This document shows, piece by piece, positions 17,925 to 25,926 of a DNA stretch of 64,000 nucleotides (its first letter is position 1; each line of letters starts with the position of its first letter). This stretch comes from Chitinispirillales bacterium (GTDB lineage: Bacteria > Fibrobacterota > Chitinivibrionia > Chitinivibrionales > Chitinispirillaceae): contig JAIRVB010000039.1 in assembly GCA_031254105.1 (NCBI GenBank), positions 186,001 to 250,000 on the forward strand. The letters run 5' to 3'. A program made the position numbers and the translations under genes. Under the pieces are notes generated by a model. The model saw nothing but the letters and a program-made list of their open reading frames with translations, was not told where the DNA came from and did not search any database.

Positions 17925-19805
17925 ATGTTAGTTTTTGATTATGTTTTGATCCTTTTGGCCGCGCTTCTTCTGGCCAATTTTATTAACCACTTTTTGCCGG
18001 TGCTCTTAGTTCCCATTGTACAGATCATTCTGGGCGGATTGATCTCATTTGTTCTGTACAATGTGTTCGGCAGGGAGATCGATCTCTATCCGGAACTTTT
18101 CTTTGTGTTGTTTATCTCGCCGCTTATATTTCATTACACTGTGACAGCCGATAAACGAGATATGCGGGATATGTTTAAACCCATTGTCAGATCAGCTGTT
18201 TATTTAGTTTTTTTGTCAACTATCATTGTAGGGTATTTTTCGCACTTGCTTATCCCATCTATCCCTTTAGCCGCGGCGTTCGCGCTTGCCGCCGCGCTTT
18301 GCCCTACCGATGCCGTGGCGGTTGAAGCTATAACAAAACGCATAACCATACCGCGCAGTGTCACCAATATTTTATCCGGTGAATCCCTCTTAAACGACGC
18401 GACCGGAATCGTATGTTTCCAGTTTGCGACAATAGCTTTGGTAACCGGTTCGTTCAGCCTTCTTGACGGAGTGACAAGTTTTCTGGTTTTGGCTGTCGGC
18501 GGTATATTGGTTGGTTTACTTTTGACGCTTTTTAAATATATGCTTACGCGCTGGATCCGCACGCTTCACATCGAAACCGCGGCAATACATATTACAATAG
18601 GTCTTATAACACCGTTTATTGTATACATGGTTGCGGAGAAGTTAGGCGTTAACGGCATTTTAGCCGTATTCAGCTGCGGCATGATTCATTCACTGTACAG
18701 GGATAAGTTCAATCCCGAAACGCTTACCGTTAATAACGCGCAAAAGGATATATGGTCGATACTGGCGTTTAATTTAGACGGGTTAGTGTTTGTCATTTTA
18801 GGCGCTCAGCTTTACTATGTATTAAAATCGCATATATACGGTAATTATTCTATCGGCGGGTGGCGTATCGCCGGCAGCGTATTACTTATTACGTTTGCGC
18901 TTACAGCGATACGTTTTGTTTGGTGGATCATAACGGCAAGGCGCAAGGAGTATAATGACGACCCAAGAAATCCGGTCGGCAAAATAAGATCAGGTATAAT
19001 ATTTGGTGTTGCCGGAGCGCGCGGCGCTGTTCCCTTGGCGATCGTCCTCTCTATCCCGCTTTTACTTCCCGGCGGCGCGGCATTTCCGCAACGTGACTTA
19101 ATTATTCTTATAGCAAGCGGCGTTATTATAACATCACTGCTTATTACAAATTTTATACTGCCCCTTTTGGCTGAACAAATGGAAGAAGACTCCGGGCATA
19201 ATATGGAAATGGCCGCCCGTACCGAGATACTGCAAACAGTTATAGAGCAGCTCAGAACCGATGTGACCCCAAAAATTCAGGTCGCTACGGAGATTGTGAT
19301 ACGAAATTATTACTCCCGAATGAAATATAACAGTATTGACAAAATAAAAATAGATAAAATTCAAAATTATTTGGAATTGCACCGCAGCATCCTGCTTTGG
19401 GAGAAAGACGTTGTTCTTCGTATGACTGAAATGGGACAGATCAGCAAAGCCGCGGCGCAAAAAAATATGGACGATATGGAAGAGTTGATGGCTGAGAAAG
19501 GTAAAACCGTGAATCCTATACAGGCGTTGACATGGTCTCTGCGTCACCTTGTTCAATCCCTTACCTGGAAAGATCCGGAGCTGCGCGGCGATAATTTCGT
19601 GCGCTCATCTCCCATGCACAGGGACCGGGTAAAAAGAGGAAGAGAAAAGTTAGTAAGAGCGACTCACGACGTAGCCGCCAAAGCTTTCCATTGCGAGCGT
19701 CTGCTAATTCAACAAAAGCTGAACGAAGGACGCATATCATGGAAAACCGCAAAAGATATGCAGGCCAAAATTACTATGCTTGAGGCGCAGCTTCAAATGA
19801 GATAA
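17925..19805 (+). CDS. CPA1-family cation/proton antiporter (NhaP-like)
   Basis: A 626-residue monovalent cation/proton antiporter of the inner membrane. About 12 membrane helices occupy the first 420 residues, with ALCPTDAVAVEA near residue 130 and GESLLNDATGIV near 160, the two CPA1 ion-binding motifs including the paired Asn-Asp. GVAGARGAVPLAIVLS lies in the penultimate helices. The last 200 residues form a long, charged, helical cytoplasmic tail probably for regulation. I chose ATG 17925, six to seven bases after TTGGAG, over the upstream in-frame TTG. It converges on the caspase operon, with a seven-base-period repeat in between. Confidence 0.9.
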   Translation: MLVFDYVLILLAALLLANFINHFLPVLLVPIVQIILGGLISFVLYNVFGREIDLYPELFFVLFISPLIFHYTVTADKRDMRDMFKPIVRSAVYLVFLSTIIVGYFSHLLIPSIPLAAAFALAAALCPTDAVAVEAITKRITIPRSVTNILSGESLLNDATGIVCFQFATIALVTGSFSLLDGVTSFLVLAVGGILVGLLLTLFKYMLTRWIRTLHIETAAIHITIGLITPFIVYMVAEKLGVNGILAVFSCGMIHSLYRDKFNPETLTVNNAQKDIWSILAFNLDGLVFVILGAQLYYVLKSHIYGNYSIGGWRIAGSVLLITFALTAIRFVWWIITARRKEYNDDPRNPVGKIRSGIIFGVAGARGAVPLAIVLSIPLLLPGGAAFPQRDLIILIASGVIITSLLITNFILPLLAEQMEEDSGHNMEMAARTEILQTVIEQLRTDVTPKIQVATEIVIRNYYSRMKYNSIDKIKIDKIQNYLELHRSILLWEKDVVLRMTEMGQISKAAAQKNMDDMEELMAEKGKTVNPIQALTWSLRHLVQSLTWKDPELRGDNFVRSSPMHRDRVKRGREKLVRATHDVAAKAFHCERLLIQQKLNEGRISWKTAKDMQAKITMLEAQLQMR

Positions 19806-19807
19806 AG

Positions 19808-19878
19808 TATAATGTAGAATGTACAAATAAACCACAACAGAAAGGGATCTCTCTTCTCATTATACATTATACATTTAT
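19808..19878. repeat. Seven-base-period repeat, TATAATG/CATTATA words
   Basis: Between the two convergent genes, TATAATG-TAGAATG-TACAAAT (19808-19828) is followed by CATTATA-CATTATA-CATTTAT (19858-19878). The two runs are inverted relative to each other and both have a period of seven, so the spacer could fold as a bidirectional terminator. Confidence 0.65.
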
Positions 19879-22283
19879 TAAAACTTTCCCACACTAAACC
19901 CCGCGTAAAATCCCGGCCATATACGCGCGTTGTGATCTTTGTAGCTTACGTTGCGGTATCTTTTATGGTGCTTGGGTTTGATTGGAATATCGCCGTATTT
20001 ATCTTCGATGATTCCATTTACGCTTACGCCGGCGCTAAGGGCAAGGATTTTTACGGGGCTGTAGTTTAGCCCAAAACGGAGTTTGTACTCAATGTTATTA
20101 TACCAGTGTTCCTCTATTTCATCTCTTAAATATTCCCACTGCTCATCGCTCCATTTGTAATTATTTTTTTCCCTTAGTTCGTTCCATTTATCCCAGTTCA
20201 TCCTTTTTGTGGGATTTTCGGTATATGTCTGAAGCCAGGCGAAATCGAGGTTAAGAAAGAAGGGCGCTCTCATCCCAAAGCGCGTTCCAAATCCCGCGCC
20301 CCATGTTTTAGGCCACCGGTCGTACCACTCAAAACCGCCCTCAGGTATCTGGCTGTATTCAAATAATGTATAGAGCCACGGGGTTCCGGTGTGAAGTTTT
20401 ACACCGGTTCTGCCTGTTTCATCGTAGTAAAAATGCATGTCCATAATGCCGTTGCCTACAATATTTATAACACCGATGGGCGTTTTTTCACTGTATCCGG
20501 AGATATTTACCACGCCGATCTGGCGCTTTGTTTTACCTGTAATGTTAACCACTCCGATCTGATCATCTCCGGTACCCGTAATGTTGGTTACTCCGATTTG
20601 ACCGTAATTTGCTTTTCCGGCGAGGTTTACTACCCCCATCTGTCCGTAACCCGTTTCTCCAGCGATGTTTACCACACCGCCCTGAACATAGCCCGCGTTT
20701 TTCACGATGTTTACTACACCGCTCTGAAAATAGCCTACGTTTTCCGCGATGTTTACCACACCGCCCTGAACATAGCCTACGTTTTTCGCGATGTTTACTT
20801 GTCCGCCCTGAACATAGCCGACATTGCCGGCTATGTTAACCACTCCGCCCTGAAGGGCAACCCTCTGAGCAAGGTTTACAACTCCTCCCTGAATGCTGCT
20901 GTCGCCATGCGCGGCAAAATTAAATATTGACCCCTGTGCGCCGTAAAAGCGTCCGAGAGCGATATTGGAGAAATAACTAAGCTGCATTCCCATCATATCT
21001 TTGTGAGCTATATTCATAAGGGCGATTTGAATTCCGGAATATTCGGCTCGGGCTTCGTTAAGAAAAAGCGAGAGCTGAACTCCGTTTGCCGGAACGTCGT
21101 TAAAAGTATAGGCTATATAGCTGTTGAATTTGAAAGGCGCCGCGCGCGCGGAGTCAAGCAGCGGATTTGCGCTTTGCGTATTTTCTTCGTCTTCTCTGTC
21201 AGCGTTGTAACTATTGTCATCATTTCCCCGTTTTCTGGTAATTTCGCGTCTTACCGGTTTTAGCATATTTGGAGTAAGAATAACTTTCTCGCCGCTGCCG
21301 AGCGTAAGGTTTTCCGCGGTATATGACGCGGTATGTTCCATATGTATGCTGTATCTGCCTTCAGGAAGGCCGAGTTCTATTGTACGTCCTTTGTTTTTGT
21401 AAAGTTCAGCGATTAAAAATCCCTTTTCATCGCGGATAAAAAGACGGCCTTCAAGATCTGTATCAAGCGTAAGGCCCGAATTTATCTGACGTACGTCTGT
21501 CATTACCACATCGCCTGTTCCTGTAAGATTTATATCGCGGCTTGGATGCTGAGCGCCGCCTATTGTAGACTGCGTACTCTGAAGAGTTTCGTTAAAAGCG
21601 AACTGATACGCTTCGCTGAGAGTGACTGTTCCGCTGCCTGTCATATCCGCGGCTCCGCGCAGTCCGCTGACAAGCGCGTGGGTGAAGAAACTTCCCCGGA
21701 TACGGTCGCTCTCCTGACTAACTTCCGATTCGCTTGATGATGTTAAAAAAGCGTAGCCTTTCATGTCGGAACTCGCGTCTGAGAGAAACGCGGGACGCAC
21801 TACGCCGCCCTTTACGCGGGTGATTGCGCCTGAACCGCACGCGTCAAGGATCGCGACCTTCAGATCAGCGTTCAGGTTATCAACCTGTTTACGAAAATCG
21901 GGCCACATCATAAGCTCTTTTCCAAGCCGTAAACCTTTTTCGTCAGCGTGGCCGCTGTAGTAGACGATGATCTCCTTTCGTCCGTTCTTATACCGCGGGT
22001 CGTTCATCTTTTTCTCAATATTGGAAAAACCTTGCCGTATCTCAGCTATGCCCGGATCGCTTAAAAAGACCTTGTTCCTCTCATCAATCCCGCCCATTTC
22101 AGTCAGCACCGCGGCAAAAGCCTGCGCGTCGGTTACCGCGTAACGCAGAGTAGCGCGTCCGCTGCCGCCGTCATTCGCTCCTGCCGCAAGTAAAAAGCGG
22201 TGAACCTCTTTTGTAGAGGCGCCGCTGATAGAAACCGTCAGCAAAACCGCCATTATTGTTACTGCCGCAATTTTGTATCTCAT
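19878..22283 (-). CDS. Secreted caspase-fold (C14) protein with beta-solenoid repeats
   Basis: An 801-residue exported protein with a signal peptide of about 22 residues. A caspase/metacaspase-type C14 domain (about 27-262) keeps both catalytic residues: His112 in YYSGHADEKG and Cys149 in ILDACGSG. Residues about 265-345 form a beta-rich module, then a charged linker. From about 415 to 612 there are roughly 13 copies of a 13-14 residue repeat, consensus QGGVVNIAxNVGYV, predicted to stack as a beta-solenoid and resembling LA_2272-type surface repeats. The last 180 residues are beta-rich with many aromatics and may form an outer-membrane barrel-like end. It lies 31 bases after the anti-sigma gene in one operon with the ECF sigma factor. 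Confidence 0.85.
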   Translation of the reverse strand: MRYKIAAVTIMAVLLTVSISGASTKEVHRFLLAAGANDGGSGRATLRYAVTDAQAFAAVLTEMGGIDERNKVFLSDPGIAEIRQGFSNIEKKMNDPRYKNGRKEIIVYYSGHADEKGLRLGKELMMWPDFRKQVDNLNADLKVAILDACGSGAITRVKGGVVRPAFLSDASSDMKGYAFLTSSSESEVSQESDRIRGSFFTHALVSGLRGAADMTGSGTVTLSEAYQFAFNETLQSTQSTIGGAQHPSRDINLTGTGDVVMTDVRQINSGLTLDTDLEGRLFIRDEKGFLIAELYKNKGRTIELGLPEGRYSIHMEHTASYTAENLTLGSGEKVILTPNMLKPVRREITRKRGNDDNSYNADREDEENTQSANPLLDSARAAPFKFNSYIAYTFNDVPANGVQLSLFLNEARAEYSGIQIALMNIAHKDMMGMQLSYFSNIALGRFYGAQGSIFNFAAHGDSSIQGGVVNLAQRVALQGGVVNIAGNVGYVQGGQVNIAKNVGYVQGGVVNIAENVGYFQSGVVNIVKNAGYVQGGVVNIAGETGYGQMGVVNLAGKANYGQIGVTNITGTGDDQIGVVNITGKTKRQIGVVNISGYSEKTPIGVINIVGNGIMDMHFYYDETGRTGVKLHTGTPWLYTLFEYSQIPEGGFEWYDRWPKTWGAGFGTRFGMRAPFFLNLDFAWLQTYTENPTKRMNWDKWNELREKNNYKWSDEQWEYLRDEIEEHWYNNIEYKLRFGLNYSPVKILALSAGVSVNGIIEDKYGDIPIKPKHHKRYRNVSYKDHNARIWPGFYAGFSVGKF

Positions 22284-22314
22284 CCGATAGCCCCTTTCGG
22301 TTAGTTTCTAAATG

Positions 22315-23181
22315 TCAAATTAAAGCGTGTTTTTGTAAAGTAAAAATTGTAATCTGCTGATCTTTGGGTAATGCTGGTTTGTCAGTCGCCTTTTTTACTT
22401 TTTGTATTGATTGCGTTATCGCGTCTATGTCAAAGTTTTCCTGTGAGGTGACTAAGTAAAAAATTTCAAACCTGGGAGCGTCGTCAAGCTGATATGAATG
22501 GGGGAGGGCTACCGGTCTGCCTGGTGTCAACGCCGCGGCTTTGCCATAATTCCCTGATAAGTGTACTGTTACAACACCATTGCCATCCAGGCTGACAATT
22601 GTCCCATAGCAGCTCTTTGGTACAAGGTAGCGCAGTTGGATCACATCTCCCTGAGAAACTCCCGTTCCCGGATCAAGTTTTTCAGCCGCTTCGCCGCTTT
22701 TGCGCCATACTTCCAAGCTGGATTCAATACCCTTTATACGAATACCGTTGTCGGAGAGAAGCGCGGCGGCCTCGTCTTTAGAGGAGTTGGGTGAAAATAT
22801 ATACAGTGGAAGAATTAACAAAACAGCGGCGCATGTAAGAGCCGCGGGCGCCCAGCGGGGAAGCCCCTGTTTCCATCCCTTCCAAAAAGAGAGGCGGGTT
22901 GCGTTTGTATGGGAGCCGCGCGCAGCTTCCTTACTGCCTGCGCGGGCCTCCTTTATCATCCTGCTCAGAGGATATTTTTCAAGCATCTCCTCGTTACTTG
23001 AGCGTAGAGCGGTTATTCTTTGGCGTAAAGCGGTATCTGACCGCTCAAGTTCAGCTATCGCGTTAAGTTCATCCGCTGAAAGCTCGCCTAAAATGAAACG
23101 CTCAAGCTTCCAGTTTGGAATTTTTTTATTTGTATCAGCGTTACCGTTTCTTTTAACATTTTCATCCATAATTTTATCCAT
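22315..23181 (-). CDS. Anti-sigma-like membrane protein
   Basis: About 288 residues. The N-terminal ~90 residues (KLERFILGELSADELNAIAE) look like an anti-sigma/zinc-finger-like cytoplasmic domain, lacking the classical HxxxCxxC. One membrane helix follows at about 131-149 (LTCAAVLLILPLYIF), then a periplasmic domain of about 145 residues that resembles DUF4384-type modules (VSQGDVIQLRYLV, GVVTVHLSG). I chose the ATG at 23181 (MDKIMDENVK), preceded by GGAGG and just after the sigma stop, over an upstream ATG overlapping it. The partner is probably the ECF factor encoded immediately before. Confidence 0.75.
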   Translation of the reverse strand: MDKIMDENVKRNGNADTNKKIPNWKLERFILGELSADELNAIAELERSDTALRQRITALRSSNEEMLEKYPLSRMIKEARAGSKEAARGSHTNATRLSFWKGWKQGLPRWAPAALTCAAVLLILPLYIFSPNSSKDEAAALLSDNGIRIKGIESSLEVWRKSGEAAEKLDPGTGVSQGDVIQLRYLVPKSCYGTIVSLDGNGVVTVHLSGNYGKAAALTPGRPVALPHSYQLDDAPRFEIFYLVTSQENFDIDAITQSIQKVKKATDKPALPKDQQITIFTLQKHALI

Positions 23182-23182
23182 C

Positions 23183-23689
23183 TTATATACCCTCCAGTTC
23201 AACCAGAGTTTCACGCAGGCCGCGTAAGCGTTTACGCACGCCGCTTACCGACATTTTTACCTCGCGGGCTGTTTCCTCAAGCGTCATTCCATCAACTAAA
23301 TGAAGTACAGCGATTGTACGGCTTGATTGCGGGGAGCGGTCAAAAAGTTTTCTCAGCACGCTTCGCGCCCCGTGTTTACTCTCCATATCACCGCCGCAGG
23401 CTATTTTTTCCAAAAGCGGATCAGTGTCTGCGCAATCTCCGCGGCGTTTGTAATCCCGCAGTTTGTTCATGCAGTGATTAGTCGCCATTGTCCATAAAAG
23501 GCTTGATGGGTATTCAGCCTTCAGACGGTGCCTGTTCTCAAGCAATTTCACAAATACCTCCTGTGTGGCGTCAGCGGCTCTCTGGGCGTCGCGAAGCAGA
23601 TGCATGCAGCGCCTTTGCACCATTGGGCCGTATTTCCTGAAAAGCGCTTCCGCATCCATATCCTGGATGGCAGTTTCTGTATCGTTCAT
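23183..23689 (-). CDS. ECF-type RNA polymerase sigma factor
   Basis: A 168-residue sigma-70 family protein with region 2 (about 15-80: DAQRAADATQEVFVKLLENR, the -10 recognising helix) and region 4 (about 115-165: MTLEETAREVKMSVSGVRKR, the -35 recognising helix-turn-helix), and no region 3, as in ECF factors. The linker (about 85-110) is charged. It is the first gene of an operon with the anti-sigma-like and caspase-fold genes. AAAGG lies five bases before the ATG. A possible self-type promoter is at 23699-23725. The signal it answers to is unknown. Confidence 0.9.
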   Translation of the reverse strand: MNDTETAIQDMDAEALFRKYGPMVQRRCMHLLRDAQRAADATQEVFVKLLENRHRLKAEYPSSLLWTMATNHCMNKLRDYKRRGDCADTDPLLEKIACGGDMESKHGARSVLRKLFDRSPQSSRTIAVLHLVDGMTLEETAREVKMSVSGVRKRLRGLRETLVELEGI

Positions 23690-23698
23690 ATACCTTTA

Positions 23699-23725
23699 AC
23701 ACCGTTCATTGAGAGATTTGTTACC
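23699..23725 (-). promoter_or_regulatory. Candidate ECF-type promoter for the sigma/anti-sigma/caspase operon
   Basis: On the minus strand GGTAAC (23720-23725) and CGGTGT (23699-23704) are separated by 15 bases, a layout common in promoters read by ECF factors, just upstream of the sigma gene. This would allow autoregulation. It is a by-eye call. Confidence 0.35.
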
Positions 23726-23778
23726 GCGAATTAAAAAATACTTTTTTACAAACAGATATGCCTTTACATCAAAACAGA

Positions 23779-23855
23779 CGTGGAAATAGATGGCGGAATA
23801 CAGAAAACTCAATATTAATAAAACTCTTTTCCAAGTTGAATGACTGTATAACGTA
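23779..23855. repeat. Family C dispersed repeat
   Basis: Contains GGAAATAGATGGCGGAAT, then an A/T-rich middle and AAGTTGAATGACT. Related copies are at 32830-32935, 38091-38200, 50831-50922 and probably 52908-53024. It lies between the divergent sigma operon and flagellar operon. Confidence 0.5.
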
Positions 23856-24034
23856 AAATACATCAAAAGACAGGCGGTTCGGATAGTGTGAACGCGCTCT
23901 AAATACCGGTATGTCATTCTAATGGATAATTTTGGATTATTTCTCCGTTTATCAACAAAATTACAGAGATAATTCACACGCCTGTATTTGAATTCACGGT
24001 ACGCTGGCTCATTAACTGTAATCTTAAGGTAAAC

Positions 24035-24060
24035 TTTGCCTGACTCAGGGCAAACTTTGC
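24035..24060. promoter_or_regulatory. Dyad upstream of sigma-54 promoter, possible activator site
   Basis: TTTGCC and GGGCAAA flank TGACTCA, a near-perfect dyad (24035-24054), followed by another ACTTTGC half. It lies 84 bases upstream of the putative -24 element, where enhancer sites of sigma-54 activators such as FlrC/NtrC-type proteins usually sit. Confidence 0.4.
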
Positions 24061-24137
24061 TTCATATAACTATCCTACCGATAAGCTATGCCACTATAAC
24101 CACTTTAATATCAACGCATTATACTGCATATAAAAAA

Positions 24138-24152
24138 TGGCACGATTTATGC
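24138..24152 (+). promoter_or_regulatory. Sigma-54 promoter of the flagellar operon
   Basis: TGGCACGATTTATGC has the -24 GG and -12 GC at the exact sigma-54 spacing (consensus TGGCAC, five bases, TTGC; one mismatch). It is 71 bases upstream of flgF. Sigma-54 often controls hook-basal body genes. Confidence 0.6.
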
Positions 24153-24222
24153 GTATGTTTCTGAACCGAGAGACAATATCGGCAGATTTTACTTTTACTT
24201 AAACTTTTTTTAAGGAAATTTC

Positions 24223-24960
24223 ATGATCCAGGGACTCTACACAGCCTCAACCGGAATGACCGCGCTGGCCCATAAGCAGGATCAGATCGCAAACAATCTG
24301 GCCAACTTTAATACTACAGGTTTCAAGCAGAGCGGCCTTTTTACCGCCGCGTATCAGAATCATCTTAAAAACGACCATGATCAGGTTTTCGCTAACCGCG
24401 AACTTAAGGTTGATGGGGTTTATATAGACTATACAGAAGGTGCAATGCGCTCCACAGGCTCCGATCTTGATATGTTCATAAAGGGCAGCGGCTTTTTTAA
24501 GATAATGACAGACGATGGCGTACGTTATACGAGAAACGGCAATTTTTCGCTTGATACTCAGGGGCTGATTGTTACAAACGACGGAGCGAAGCTTATGGGC
24601 GCCGAAGGGTACATCAGAGTGGAGCCTAATATGAAGGTTACTATCAGCGAATCGGGTGAAGTTATACAGAATGGTGAAAGTAAAGGTGTTATAAAGATTG
24701 TTGACTTTGAGAAACCTTACGAACTCAAGCGTCACGGCAACAGCTCTTTTACCCCCTTGGATGTTACCGGCGCGGTGGAGCTTCAGTCTCAGGGTTTCTT
24801 AGTTAAACAGGGTTTTCTTGAAAGTTCCAACGTTGATCTGATACGCAACATGGTAAAGATGATCTCAACGCAGCGTAACTATGAGGCTGACCAGAAAGCG
24901 CTTTACGCGCAGGATGAGACGCTTGAGAAAGCGGTCAACATGGTAGGTAAGGTCGGGTAA
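24223..24960 (+). CDS. flgF: Flagellar basal-body rod protein FlgF
   Basis: A 245-residue rod protein of the FlgF/FlgG family, assembled in the periplasmic drive shaft of the flagellum. The N terminus has the family signature IQGLYTASTGMTALAHKQDQ with NNLANFNTTGFK, the middle holds GSGFFKI, RYTRNGNFSLD, and the C terminus the coiled LESSNVDLIRNMVKMISTQR segment needed for rod packing. It is the first gene of flgFGAHI and lies downstream of the sigma-54 promoter. The alternative name FlgG-like is possible, but the next gene is the better FlgG. Confidence 0.88.
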   Translation: MIQGLYTASTGMTALAHKQDQIANNLANFNTTGFKQSGLFTAAYQNHLKNDHDQVFANRELKVDGVYIDYTEGAMRSTGSDLDMFIKGSGFFKIMTDDGVRYTRNGNFSLDTQGLIVTNDGAKLMGAEGYIRVEPNMKVTISESGEVIQNGESKGVIKIVDFEKPYELKRHGNSSFTPLDVTGAVELQSQGFLVKQGFLESSNVDLIRNMVKMISTQRNYEADQKALYAQDETLEKAVNMVGKVG

Positions 24961-24981
24961 GGACGCCGTGGGGGCATGCAG

Positions 24982-25002
24982 GGAACGATCAGCGATCGTT
25001 CC
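24982..25002. repeat. Family B palindrome
   Basis: GGAACGATC-AGC-GATCGTTCC, a perfect nine-base-pair dyad in the flgF-flgG spacer. Other members are at 28871, 28990, 32257, 48720, 48780 and 63014, commonly flanked by GTAG on one side and GCTAAT-like bases on the other. Confidence 0.75.
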
Positions 25003-25071
25003 GTTATTAACAAAAACAAAGACAACAGGGCGAATAATTTCGCTACAAAGATATACGAAAGGTAACAAAAA

Positions 25072-25866
25072 ATGATAAGATGCCTTACGACAGCGGCAAC
25101 CGGAATGCAGGCCCAGCAGTTTTACATGGAGAACATCTCCAACAACCTGTCAAACCTTCAAACTACAGGATTTAAACGTACAAAGGTTGAGTTTCAGGAT
25201 CTTATGTATCAGGCTGTCAGAGAACCCGGGGTGCGCAACTTTGAGGGCGGTATGGCTCCTTCCGGAATAGAGGTAGGACTTGGCGTAAAACCTTCAAGCA
25301 CTCAGAGAATATTTGAGCAGGGCGCGCCGCAGCGTACCGAAAATCCTTATGATGTTGCGATTGAGGGCGATGGCATGTTCCAGATCATGCTTCCCGACGG
25401 TTCGGTTGCCTATACAAGAGACGGCACTTTTAAGCTGTCAAGCGATGGCACTATGGTTACCTCATCAGGTTTTTTCCTGCTTCCTCAGATTACTATTCCG
25501 GAAGGGGTGGCAGCCAATGATGTTACTATCACACCGGATGGGCGGATAAGTGTTGTAATGCCTGGAGAGACGCTTTCTACTGATATCGGACAGTTTGAAA
25601 TTGTGCGTTTTGTTAATCCTTCGGGTCTTCGCTCCCTTGGCGGAAACCTTTTTGGGGCGACTGACGCAAGCGGAGCGCCTATTGTCTCCTCTCCGGGTGA
25701 GGATGGCGCGGGGAGTCTGATGCAGAGATATGTAGAGGCTTCAAATGTAAATCTTGTAGATGAGATGGTGAACATGATCAGCGCTCAGCGCGCTTATGAA
25801 ATTGTCTCAAAGGCGATTCAGGCAGGTGAAGAGATGCTTCAGATCGCTAATAATCTTAAACGTTAA
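25072..25866 (+). CDS. flgG: Flagellar distal rod protein FlgG
   Basis: A 264-residue protein, the usual length of FlgG, which forms the distal rod through the P and L rings. Signature segments are present: MIRCLTTAATGMQAQQ, NLQTTGFKRTKVEFQDL (which includes the FlgG-specific insertion after the N-terminal helix), GDGMFQI, YTRDGTFKLSSDG and the C-terminal YVEASNVNLVDEMVNMI. AAGGTAAC precedes the ATG. It follows flgF after 111 bases that contain a family B palindrome. Confidence 0.93.
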   Translation: MIRCLTTAATGMQAQQFYMENISNNLSNLQTTGFKRTKVEFQDLMYQAVREPGVRNFEGGMAPSGIEVGLGVKPSSTQRIFEQGAPQRTENPYDVAIEGDGMFQIMLPDGSVAYTRDGTFKLSSDGTMVTSSGFFLLPQITIPEGVAANDVTITPDGRISVVMPGETLSTDIGQFEIVRFVNPSGLRSLGGNLFGATDASGAPIVSSPGEDGAGSLMQRYVEASNVNLVDEMVNMISAQRAYEIVSKAIQAGEEMLQIANNLKR

Positions 25867-25926
25867 CAAGTATACTGTGAGAGCGCGGTAAACCGCGCCC
25901 TATCCGGAAAAACAAGGATAAAAAAG

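Noticed and set aside
20391-20930. Long plus-strand frame opposite the caspase repeats
   Set aside because: It is the antisense shadow of the DNA repeats of the solenoid; the minus-strand frame has the signal peptide and catalytic residues.
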